Positions 1-10,707 of a stretch of DNA of 12,500 nt are shown piece after piece (the stretch's first letter is position 1; every line of letters begins with the position of its first letter). Made by a program: the position numbers and the translations under genes. The stretch is from the NCBI GenBank assembly GCA_002104895.1, contig MCFG01000379.1:5001-17500 (forward strand). The letters run 5' to 3'. The DNA comes from Anaeromyces robustus (taxonomy: Eukaryota > Neocallimastigomycota > Neocallimastigomycetes > Neocallimastigales > Neocallimastigaceae). The notes beneath the pieces were generated by a model. It was not told the origin of the DNA, did not search any database, and saw only the letters and a list, made by a program, of their open reading frames with translations.

Positions 1-70
<70 letters not shown>
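1..70. repeat. (ATT)n microsatellite
   Basis: An uninterrupted run of the trinucleotide TTA/ATT from the window edge to about position 70. It probably continues beyond the left end. On the opposite strand it would read as AAT, the Asn codon repeat seen near 11.2-12.1 kb, but no open gene surrounds it here, so it is read as a simple repeat. Confidence 0.95.
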
Positions 71-71
<1 letters not shown>

Positions 72-462
72 TATGATTATTAGTAATAATTTTATATATA
101 TTCAAGTAATACATTTGTTATATATGTGTTATATATATGTTGTATTATGTTATTTATATATAATTAAAACTTATATAAACATATAAATATAGAATAATAA
201 AACATTCTATAATTTAAATATTTGTAATAATCATTTTTTAATTTAAATATTCTATATAAGTTAATAGTTTAAAGTTTATAAAGTATTGAAGTATTTCATA
301 TACAAATAATCTGTATGTAATATAATGTATATAATAAATAATAGTATATTATATTCTATAAGTGAATGTTATGTAAAGTTCATAAGATCGTTTATTTTAC
401 GTAACGTAGTGAAGTAACAATAACGGTATTTGAACTATACTTGAAATGAACGTTAAATAAGG

Positions 463-490
463 TATAGGGTTATACATTTATAACTCTATA
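463..490. other. Short hairpin, 12-bp stem
   Basis: Positions 463-474 pair with 479-490 around the four-base loop CATT. Eleven pairs are Watson-Crick and one is G-T. It lies in a non-coding stretch with no gene nearby, so no role is proposed. In such AT-rich DNA palindromes of this length can arise by chance. Confidence 0.5.
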
Positions 491-540
491 ATATAATATA
501 TATGTATATATTTATACGTAAATGAATCAATTTTAGTTTC

Positions 541-594
541 AAATACAAAATAAAAAATACAAAATACAAAATACAAAATACAAAATACAAAATA
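541..594. repeat. AAAATAC tandem repeat
   Basis: About six near-perfect copies of the 7-bp unit AAAATAC. The first copies are slightly degenerate. Non-coding microsatellite. Confidence 0.9.
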
Positions 595-1457
595 TAGAAT
601 TTAAATTATTATTTATTTTTTTTTATTATATTTATATTTATTTTTTTATTTCATTGTATAGTTTGTTTTATTTTGATTGCACAATTTTTTCTATTAACAT
701 TTATTTTGCTTATTATATTTTTCTATAAAAAAAGTGAAGTTAAATATAAATATAAAATATAAAGTATTAACTAACTTTGTATTTATATTTGAAATTGTAT
801 TTGAAATTTTTATAATAAATACAAAAAAAAAAAAAAAAAAGGAATTATTTTAAATTTATTATTATTATTATTATTTTAATTCTTTTTTTATATAAAATTA
901 TTTTTTATTTATGTATTTAAATAAGTATACAATAAAGTAAAAATTAAACAAGTGTTACATATGAAAATTACATATGAAAATTCAACAATTATTTTATATC
1001 AATAAGTTTATTAAATCCATTTAAATTAAAGAATAATTAATGAATTAACATTTTAAAAAAAAATATTTTTTTTAACTGAATAAAAAAACAATATGAAAAA
1101 TTTAAGTACCAAACTTTAATAAATATTAATATAAAAAAAAATGCATAACAAATTTTTAAATGATCATTATTAAACAATAGATTCATTTTTTTTTTTTTTT
1201 TTTTTATACTGAAGAAAAACCCAAATTAAATAATACATTCATTAATTATTTTTGTGTAACCATTTACAATTAATCAAAATTAAAAAAGAAATTAAAAATT
1301 TTTATATATTTTATGTATTAAATTATTATTAATTTAATTTATAGTGGACAAATAAAATTTAATGTGGAATTAGGATGTATTACAGAAATTTCCTTTTAAG
1401 GTAATTGTTATTATTATTTTATTATCATATCTATTGCTGAAGTATAAAAATTTTTAC

Positions 1458-3177
<1,720 letters not shown>

Positions 3178-3218
<41 letters not shown>

Positions 3219-3538
3219 ATGACCGGGGTATGCTTCTTTGACCTTCCCTAATGTGAAGCAGTAAGCCCACTCCCTAATAATTAGGTGGTAGTGTGTCCCT
3301 CATGGACTGCCATACTGAAAGTCAGCTTCGGCTTTCCCAATCATGTACAATAATTGCTGAATTTATATCCGCAAGCCACACATTCTCGGTGCCCGACAAA
3401 CCTCAAACAAGGCTGATGAAAAGCCTAATGGTCACGGTCACGTGATTCTAATTCACTTGGTTATTCTACGTTATTGATTGGTACAGGTTGGATTTTCTCA
3501 AAGAAACAATATTAAAGACTATAAGTGTCAGGCAGTAC
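3178..3538 (-). mobile_element. Probable short retroelement with poly(A) tail
   Basis: Positions 3216-3538 are clearly richer in G and C than the surrounding DNA and have stops in all frames. On the minus strand this block ends directly in 38 A residues (T at 3178-3215), the arrangement expected of a SINE or a 5'-truncated LINE or processed transcript inserted in reverse. The 7-mer AATAAAT occurs on both sides (3169-3175 and 3539-3545) and could be part of a target-site duplication, but this is weak in AT-rich DNA. No tRNA-like promoter boxes were recognised, so no family is named. It lies immediately upstream of the hydrolase and may have displaced its 5' end. Confidence 0.5.
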
Positions 3539-3551
3539 AATAAATTATTAA

Positions 3552-4439
3552 ATTAAGAAGTTTGGTATAATTAAGGAAAATGTCAGTATTTGTGTTGATA
3601 CTAGAAAAAGTTCTTCATGTCATACTACAACTCTTAAAGGAAAATGTCCAAATGATCCAGATTTTGTTAGATGTTGTCCTGATAAGGAACCAGAAGTTAA
3701 AACAGGTCATCGTTGTACAGGAGCAAATGGTATTTGTGTTGATACTAGAGATAGTTCTTCATGTCATACTACAACTCTTAAAGGAAAATGTCCAAATGAT
3801 CCAGATTTTGTTAGATGTTGTCCTGATAAAGATCAAAACCAAGACCAAAATCCAAATCCAGAACCAAATCATCCAAGTATATATAAAGATAACTCTTCTA
3901 TTGCAGCAGCAGCTGTTTCATTTGCCTATGAAACGAAGGAGAGGGGTTATAATGACAATGGAACTCCTTTATATAGAAGTTTAATAGATCATTTTTGTAA
4001 AGGTGAATATTATCAATCTTGTGATCATGGTGTAGCAGCTGCAGTTTTATGGTCAGGTGCAGATGACATGTACCCTTGTGGAAGTACAGCAAACCAATAC
4101 CAGCATTTAATAAATCATAGTGATAAATGGAAGTATATGGGATACTATAGAGAATTACTGAATAATAGCAATTTAGAGGTTGGTGATATTCTTATAGTCG
4201 GTAAAAAAGGAAATGTATCTGGACATACAGTTTTATACGTTGGTAATGAATTAATTCGTAGAAAATATCCTGAACAAACAAACTCATACTTTGTTTCTTC
4301 ATCAATTAAATCAGAAAAAAAACCTTCCCGTAGTCCAGGTTGTGGAGATACTACAGGTTCGTATGTTAAAGACAGAAATTATGAAGTTTTCCGTTATATA
4401 GGTTCATATGATGGTAATAGAAAGAATTATTCTCCTTAA
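3552..4439 (+). CDS. Secreted NlpC/P60- or CHAP-like cysteine hydrolase with two Cys-rich modules; 5' end unresolved
   Basis: This frame is open from 3552 to the TAA at 4437 but has no ATG before the first conserved module. A shorter ATG at 4068 would lose the catalytic Cys. Seen: two Cys-rich modules of the form C-x8-C-x8-C-x8-CC (3591-3683 and 3735-3827), an acidic Asn/Pro/Gln linker, then a papain-like amidase domain (about 3880-4430) with candidate nucleophile Cys in YQSCDHG (codon 4020) and candidate His in GHTVLYVG (codon 4224). Known: NlpC/P60 and CHAP enzymes cut peptidoglycan peptides or amide bonds, and such Cys-rich modules accompany fungal secreted lysozyme-like enzymes. Inferred: a secreted, horizontally acquired bacterial-type catalytic domain acting on bacterial walls. 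The start probably lies in a separate 5' exon (acceptor AAG near 3575), or was lost to the insertion or rearrangement upstream. Function is fairly secure; integrity is not. Confidence 0.72.
   Translation: MKKFGIIKENVSICVDTRKSSSCHTTTLKGKCPNDPDFVRCCPDKEPEVKTGHRCTGANGICVDTRDSSSCHTTTLKGKCPNDPDFVRCCPDKDQNQDQNPNPEPNHPSIYKDNSSIAAAAVSFAYETKERGYNDNGTPLYRSLIDHFCKGEYYQSCDHGVAAAVLWSGADDMYPCGSTANQYQHLINHSDKWKYMGYYRELLNNSNLEVGDILIVGKKGNVSGHTVLYVGNELIRRKYPEQTNSYFVSSSIKSEKKPSRSPGCGDTTGSYVKDRNYEVFRYIGSYDGNRKNYSP
3586..3829 (+). repeat. Duplicated 100-bp Cys-module coding repeat (144-bp period)
   Basis: Positions 3586-3685 and 3730-3829 match over 100 bp with only two differences, both in one codon (AAA versus GAT, Lys to Asp). 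The period is 144 bp, so the reading frame is kept. The near-identity at silent sites points to a recent duplication or gene conversion within the gene. Confidence 0.93.
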
Positions 4440-4900
4440 ATATAATGAATAGATTATTTAAATTTAAAAAATATATTTAGCTAAAAAGAAAGTTTAAAAA
4501 GTATTTATAAATAAAGAAAAATTTTTTTTATTTATTTAAAATTTATCTATTCAAATTAAATAAAAAATAAAAAATGAAAAATAAAAAAATAAAAACAAAA
4601 CAAAACAAAAACTTTTAATAGGTATATACTATAAAAATTCATTATTAATTATATTAATAATAATAAATAATAAATAATAAATAATAAATAATAAATTTAT
4701 AAAATATACTAATGTGTATTTTAACATGAAATAAAAAATTAAAAAAAAAAAATTCATAAAAAAATATGTATCTTAACATAAAAGGAATAATTATTGAAAA
4801 AAAAAATTCATAAAAAAATTAAATGGAAAAAAAATTTTCCGCTTTACCCGTTTTATTTTAAAATATTTTAAAAACATTCTAAAAAAAAAGATTATGTTCT

Positions 4901-5025
4901 TTCCAATTTATTGGAATGTTTAATAGAGGGAGAATACCAATGGAAATATTGGGATGTTAACGATATTGTTTTACAACTTATATATTTCTAATATTTAAAC
5001 TGGGCATTATGCGCAATGGTAATGC
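4901..5025 (+). other. Cluster of three hairpins, possible structured RNA or element remnant
   Basis: Three perfect stems follow each other: 4901-4907 with 4910-4916 (TTCCAAT), 4937-4941 with 4948-4952 (CCAAT), and 5004-5009 with 5020-5025 (GCATTA, around a loop containing TGCGCA). The block is less AT-rich than its flanks. No known RNA family was recognised. The U4 snRNA 5' region was considered because of the TGCGCAATGG core, but the expected downstream sequence is absent. Confidence 0.3.
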
Positions 5026-5376
5026 TTAGTAAATTAAATTTCTAATTTCCTTTTATTCTGAAATTATTTCTTTATTTTATATTAACTAGATACATATTAA
5101 CATTATTAATGTATTTTTTTTAGTGTTAGTTTTAGTTCCCTTTTATTTCTATTGTCATGTAGTTGGTATGTATATTATCATCGTATTGAATCTTTATGTA
5201 ATTTTTTTATTTATCATGTATTAAGTGTGATTCACTCAAATTCATGTGCTTTTATGACAGGCCAAATGACAACCTGGTAACTTGGTATTGGGTAGATCAA
5301 TTGAAGTAAAAAAAAAAAAGGAAAAGAAAAATGGTTTTATTTTATAAATATTAAAGTTATTATTATATATTATAGA

Positions 5377-5425
5377 AAAAAAAGTCATTTTTATCATATT
5401 TTAAATGACAAAAATGACTTTTTTT
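5377..5425. other. Strong hairpin, 16-bp perfect stem
   Basis: Positions 5377-5392 are the exact reverse complement of 5410-5425. After one mismatch the stem continues for four more pairs to a 7-base loop. The core is AAAGTCATTTTT and its complement. It could be a tiny MITE-like relic or an extruding palindrome. It is almost 1 kb past the hydrolase stop, too far to be an obvious 3'-end signal. Confidence 0.75.
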
Positions 5426-5506
5426 CCATAATTGATTTTTTTTAAAAAATAAAATAGTTTATATTTAACTAGTGATTAAGATTACTAAAAGTCATTAAAA
5501 AAGAAA

Positions 5507-5560
5507 AAATAAATAAAAATAAAAATAAAAATAAAAATAAAAATAAAAATAAAAATAAAA
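5507..5560. repeat. (AAAAAT)n microsatellite
   Basis: About eight copies of the 6-bp unit AAAAAT/AATAAA in a non-coding stretch. Confidence 0.9.
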
Positions 5561-6621
5561 AAAGTGGTTTACGCCAAAATTTAATTATATTCCATAATTA
5601 TTTTTTTTTGATGATACAATATTTTTTATAAAGTATTAATTTAGAATAAGTTAACAAGATTGTTTATTAATAAAATAATATATTCTATTACTAAGAAGAT
5701 AAATAGAAATTACACTCAAATAATAAATATCAAATTATAAAAAAATAATTTATTTTATAGTCGTATTATTTGTTTATTTATTTATTTTAGTCGTATTATT
5801 ATTTAAAATAGTACATAAATTATTGATATTAATTAGATATAATTCTTTAATATATCTAATTATCATATAAAATTTATAACTAATTTCCTATATTAAATAT
5901 TATTAATTCCTAATAATTTTATCTTAATTTTCTAGTTAAATTCTATAAAATTAAATACACATTAAAATTTATTATTCATAAAACTAATTATTGATCAGAA
6001 AGACTCTCCTACATAGCTTTATATAATATATTTGTTTTACTTATTTATAACCAATAAGATTAAAGAAAAAAAATATAATTAAAATTTTGATAAAAATATA
6101 AAATGATGGGGATTAATATAAATAAAAATAAAATTATATATATAATCAAAATAAAAAATAATAATAATAATAAAAAAAAAAAAAAAAAAAAAACTAATCA
6201 TAAATATTAATGTTAAATATTTAAATATTAATTATTAACAAAAAAAATTAAATAATTTTATAGATTAATAAATATATTTATATTTATTTTTAAAAAAAAT
6301 ATAATACAACTTTACAAGTATAATTTTTAAACAAAAAAATTTAAACAATCTTATTTTAAATAATTTTTTATAACAATGAAAATTTGTTATTCAATTTTAT
6401 TTCATAATGTGAAAAAAAAGTTAGGGAAAAAAAAAAGTAGTCGATTAAACTTTTTTTTTTTATTTTTCAATCTTTATATATATATATTATAATTTCTTTT
6501 GTTTAGTTATAAAAAATAAAATAAGCATTAACAATAATAACGAAGATAAAAAATAAATCTTTAATGGATGATAGGATAATCATAATTAAAATAATGAATA
6601 CTAATAGTTAATGTTAATAAT

Positions 6622-6625
<4 letters not shown>

Positions 6626-6658
<33 letters not shown>

Positions 6659-6698
6659 TAACAAAAAAAAAATAATAATAATAATAATAATAATAACA

Positions 6699-6749
<51 letters not shown>

Positions 6750-6775
6750 TAATAATAATTAATAATAATAATAAA
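6626..6775. repeat. (AAT)n microsatellite block
   Basis: Several AAT arrays interrupted by a short A run near 6662-6672 and by occasional AAC. No ATG-led frame or conserved protein sequence surrounds it, so it is treated as non-coding. Confidence 0.9.
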
Positions 6776-6837
6776 AATCATAAAAATAATAAATTATAAA
6801 TAATAAATAATAAGAATGGATATACAAAAAATTAAGC

Positions 6838-7895
<1,058 letters not shown>

Positions 7896-7916
7896 CTACT
7901 CATATACTTATATTAT

Positions 7917-8115
7917 TTAATGAGGCGTGAGTAGCTACGCCTCAAATACTATACCTGTGCACTACCTTGCCACAGTGTAAAACCCGTGAAGGAGAAAACC
8001 ACTTGTGCTTGGGGTAGATGCGGTGTCGATCCAGAAGCCTTATGTATGCTAAGGAAACGCCTTAACAACCAGGATAGAAACTGGTCGACTAGTCGTATTG
8101 AGACTTGAGACTCTT
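7917..8115 (+). other. GC-richer structured island of unknown identity
   Basis: This ~200-bp block stands out from the AT background and begins about 22 bp outside the inverted repeat. Stops occur in all frames. It is full of perfect stems: 7921-7928 with 7937-7944 (TGAGGCGT), 8050-8054 with 8060-8064 (TAAGG), 8068-8072 with 8081-8085 (ACCAG), and the 10-bp palindrome CGACTAGTCG at 8086-8095. CCTTA at 8038-8042 can also pair with TAAGG at 8050-8054, giving two exclusive folds. It may be the untranslated end of a non-LTR retrotransposon, a SINE, or a non-coding RNA. GGTGTCGATCC near 8021-8031 loosely resembles a pol III B box. No family is assigned, and the strand is arbitrary. Confidence 0.45.
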
Positions 8116-8209
8116 AATCTTTTAATATTTTGTGAAATTGATCTGAATTGTTTATATTAAGTAAACCTCATTTTATTAATATAATATAAATGATTATTAC
8201 ATTATATAA

Positions 8210-8301
8210 ATAATATTTTGTAGTACAAGGGATACGTAAAACAGAGTTGTATGTTACAATACTATTAATGTGGCAAGCCGCATTTACATACAAAATATTA
8301 T
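8210..8301. repeat. Small palindromic element with 13-bp terminal inverted repeats
   Basis: ATAATATTTTGTA at 8210-8222 is exactly inverted at 8289-8301. The interior is less AT-rich than its flanks and contains a 7-bp hairpin with one G-T pair and CAAG loop at 8267-8284. The size and structure resemble a tiny MITE, but no target duplication was established. It may belong to the same element as the GC-richer island upstream. Confidence 0.4.
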
Positions 8302-8596
8302 AATTATATTACATAATTAATAATTATACAATTTTAGTAACTATACTAATAAAATATTATAACTAAAATTTACAATATTAAACTTTATTTTCAACACATT
8401 TTTAATATATATATATATATATATAAATAGTAAATATTCCTTTTTTAATTTTTCATATGAAGATAATAATTTTATAAAAAAGCTAGAATATTTAACATAT
8501 AATTTAATATTATATGTAGAAAAAGACCAAAAAACAAAAAATGGTTTTAATTTTATACATAAAAACATAAATAAACATAATATAATATATATAAAT

Positions 8597-10657
8597 ATGA
8601 AGGGTTTTACAGGTTCAATATCAAGAAAAAAGATATTTTGTTCTTTAATTTTTCTATTAATATTTATTTGTATAAATATTTATAGATTAAATGTTACTGT
8701 TGTAGTAGATGAAGATAGAACAATAAATGATATAGATGATATTATTAAAAGTAGAATAAATAGTACTACAGTAGTAAATGAAGATAAAACAATAAATGAT
8801 ACTGTGGTAGTAGATGAACATAAAACAATAAATGATACTGAGGTAATAGATGAACATAAAACAATAAATGATACTGAGGTAGTAGATGAACATAAAACAA
8901 TAAATGATACTGAGGTAGTAGATGAACATAAAATAATAAATGATATAGATGATATTATTAAAAGTAAAATAAATGGTACTACTGTAGTAGATGAACATAA
9001 AATAATAAATGATACTGAGGTAGTAGATGAAGATAAAACAATAAATGATATAGATGATATTATTAAAAGTAAAATAAATGGTACTACTGTAATAGATGAA
9101 GATAAAACAATAAATGATATAGATGATATTATTAAAAGTAAAATAAATGGTACTACTGTAGTAGATGAAGATAAAACAATAAATGATATAGACGAAAATA
9201 AAACAATAAATGATATAAATGAAGATAAAACAATAAATGAAATAAATGAAAATAAAACAATAAATGATATAGATGATATTATTAAAAGTAGAATAAATGG
9301 TACTGCTGTAGTAGATGAAGATAAAACAAAAAATGTTTTAATAAATAATGTAATAAATGATATTAATGATCCAAATAGATTTGGAATAATTAATGAATTA
9401 AGAAAAAATATAGAAATTCATTCTACTTTATGGAATTCAATATTTGGAAGATATGATGATGAAGAATATGAGAATAATTTAGAAAGTTATAAAGAAGTTT
9501 TAATGAAACATACTTCATTTCTTACAGACGAAAGAAAGGATAATTTAGATTCAGATTCTTTATCAAATGAAATTAAATTATTAATTTCTTTACATCAATT
9601 ATTATATTCTTGGTTATATAATTTTAAATATAATTCATTTGAAGATTTAATAAAATCATTCCATGGTAAAGGATTAGTAATTAGTGTTGGTAATCATCAT
9701 TTTAATTTTGCAAGAAGTACAATTGATAATTTACGTAATATCATAAAATCTGATATCCCCATAGAAATTTTTTATTATGGAGACAATGATTTATCAGAAG
9801 ATAAACGAAACATTTTAAGTAAATATGATAATGTTTATCTCTCTGATCTTTCAACCTATTTTAATAATTCTCAACTTCGTCTTGAAGGTTTTGCACTTAA
9901 ACCTTTTTCTATATTAGCTTCTCGTTTTGAAGAAGTTATTTTAATTGATGCGGATACTGTTTATTTAAGAGATCCTATGACACTTTTTAATGATACAGGA
10001 TATATTAAAAAAGGTACTTTATTTTTTCAAGATCGACATTTTGAAACAAGTCCCTTTGATTCCTATAAATGGTTAAAAACATGGATTAATAATCCTCTTC
10101 CTGATACAACAAAATTAAGAATATGGAATGAAAAAACCATTGATCAAATGGAATCCAGTACTGTGGTTATTAATAAATCTAAAGGCATTCTTGGATTATT
10201 AGCGGCATGTAAATTAAATGAAGAAAAATATAAATCCATAGTATATAAACATGTTTATGGGGATAAAGAAACTTTTTGGATAGGATATGAAATAGCACGT
10301 CAACCTTTTTATTTTAATCCTTTACGTCCTGCTATTATTTCTAAAGTAGAAAGTGTTAATTCAGAGACTACACGTTTTTGTGGTCATATTGGTCATAAAT
10401 CAGAAGATGGTAAATTTATGTATTGGAATGGACATCTTTTATTAGATAAAAATTCAAATAATCCGAAATTGATAGATTTTAATATTATTGTTGATGATTC
10501 AGATGATATTAAATGGCAAGATATTTTTTGTGGTAAACTTACAAATGAACAATTTGAAAAATTGCAACATCCCTTTGATGAATATGAAAATAAAACCCTT
10601 GAAAATATTTTAGATAATGAAAAAAAAAATCATTATATTATACCAGTGTCAGAGTAA
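8597..10657 (+). CDS. Golgi alpha-mannosyltransferase, GT71 (MNN1-like) family
   Basis: 686 residues, intact, from the first in-frame ATG after an AT-rich leader, with no internal intron needed. Residues about 12-29 form one membrane segment after a short Lys/Arg-containing tail, a type II Golgi anchor. Residues about 34-245 are a repetitive acidic stem. The catalytic domain spans about 355-615: GKGLVISVGNHHF (357-369), FYYGDNDLS (392-400), LKPFSILASRFEEV (434-447), the DAD metal and GDP-mannose motif (451-453) followed by TVYLRDP, GTLFFQDRH (473-481), GDKETFWIGYE (555-565) and CGHIGH (595-600). This order is typical of fungal GT71 enzymes, which transfer mannose from GDP-mannose, usually in alpha-1,3 linkage, to N- or O-linked mannans in the Golgi. 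Exact linkage and acceptor cannot be read from sequence. All key motifs are present, so it is probably active. The neighbours suggest no shared pathway. Confidence 0.9.
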   Translation: MKGFTGSISRKKIFCSLIFLLIFICINIYRLNVTVVVDEDRTINDIDDIIKSRINSTTVVNEDKTINDTVVVDEHKTINDTEVIDEHKTINDTEVVDEHKTINDTEVVDEHKIINDIDDIIKSKINGTTVVDEHKIINDTEVVDEDKTINDIDDIIKSKINGTTVIDEDKTINDIDDIIKSKINGTTVVDEDKTINDIDENKTINDINEDKTINEINENKTINDIDDIIKSRINGTAVVDEDKTKNVLINNVINDINDPNRFGIINELRKNIEIHSTLWNSIFGRYDDEEYENNLESYKEVLMKHTSFLTDERKDNLDSDSLSNEIKLLISLHQLLYSWLYNFKYNSFEDLIKSFHGKGLVISVGNHHFNFARSTIDNLRNIIKSDIPIEIFYYGDNDLSEDKRNILSKYDNVYLSDLSTYFNNSQLRLEGFALKPFSILASRFEEVILIDADTVYLRDPMTLFNDTGYIKKGTLFFQDRHFETSPFDSYKWLKTWINNPLPDTTKLRIWNEKTIDQMESSTVVINKSKGILGLLAACKLNEEKYKSIVYKHVYGDKETFWIGYEIARQPFYFNPLRPAIISKVESVNSETTRFCGHIGHKSEDGKFMYWNGHLLLDKNSNNPKLIDFNIIVDDSDDIKWQDIFCGKLTNEQFEKLQHPFDEYENKTLENILDNEKKNHYIIPVSE
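8696..9331 (+). repeat. In-frame coding minisatellite in the mannosyltransferase stem
   Basis: Mixed repeat units of 12, 23 and 9 codons (36, 69 and 27 bp), based on D-E-(D/H)-K-T-I-N-D, with an optional 11-residue insert of the type IDDIIKSKING. All unit lengths are multiples of three, so copy-number change keeps the frame. About 13 of the units create an N-x-T sequon (NDT, NGT, NST, NKT). Copies are nearly identical at the DNA level, which indicates ongoing expansion and homogenisation. Confidence 0.92.
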
Positions 10658-10707
10658 TTAACTTGAAAATTAAAAACATAATTAGCTTTTTAAGTTAATT
10701 ATGTTTT
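10655..10707 (+). other. Two mutually exclusive hairpins at the mannosyltransferase stop codon
   Basis: TAATTAACTT at 10655-10664, which contains the stop codon, pairs exactly with 10692-10701. A second 12-bp perfect stem pairs 10673-10684 with 10696-10707. The two share 10696-10701, so only one can form at a time. They may aid 3'-end formation or reflect a relic palindrome. No canonical polyadenylation signal was assigned because A-rich hexamers are everywhere. Confidence 0.5.

Larger units (their letters stand above)
71..1457. other. Gene-free AT-rich stretch
   Basis: No coding region is supported here. The stretch holds short A/T homopolymers (A run near 823-840, T run near 1187-1205), a 7-bp AAAATAC tandem repeat at about 541-594, and a 12-bp hairpin at 463-490. 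The part around 360-480 is slightly richer in G and C than its surroundings but has no open frame of note. No tRNA, rRNA or splice-bounded exon was recognised. Confidence 0.7.
4440..6837. other. Gene-free right interior of the inverted structure
   Basis: About 2.4 kb without a supported gene. It holds an AAT/AAAT-type array near 4653-4696, a local ~55-bp imperfect direct repeat near 4709-4818, a hairpin cluster at 4901-5025, a strong hairpin at 5377-5425, (AAAAAT)n near 5507-5560, a poly(A) run near 6172-6192, and long (AAT)n arrays near 6626-6775. The part at about 4890-5300 is modestly richer in G and C and is followed by a 12-A run, but has no open frame. Confidence 0.65.
7896..8596. other. 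Intergenic region between right arm and mannosyltransferase
   Basis: Contains the GC-richer hairpin island (7917-8115), a 92-bp palindromic mini-element (8210-8301), an (AT)n run near 8405-8425, and the AT-rich 5' leader of the mannosyltransferase gene. No protein-coding exon was recognised. Any promoter would lie within the last 300 bp, where TATA-like strings are too common to single one out. Confidence 0.65.

Noticed and set aside
3411-3440. Hammerhead ribozyme, suggested by CTGATGA in the first GC-richer block
   Set aside because: The required downstream GAAA after a stem II and a matching cleavage-site stem could not be placed. The motif alone occurs by chance.
3580-3984. 134-codon ATG frame over the Cys-module region
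   Set aside because: It is out of frame with the clear Cys-rich and hydrolase sequence and has no family features. The C-spacing and catalytic motifs are in the other frame.
5004-5040. U4 snRNA-like 5' end (TGCGCAATGG)
   Set aside because: The downstream U4 sequences that pair with U6 are absent.
8015-8035. tRNA gene or pol III B box (GGTGTCGATCC)
   Set aside because: No acceptor or anticodon stem fits a tRNA, and the box has an extra base compared with the consensus.
8687-8998. 103-codon minus-strand frame in the mannosyltransferase stem
   Set aside because: It is the antisense shadow of the coding minisatellite.
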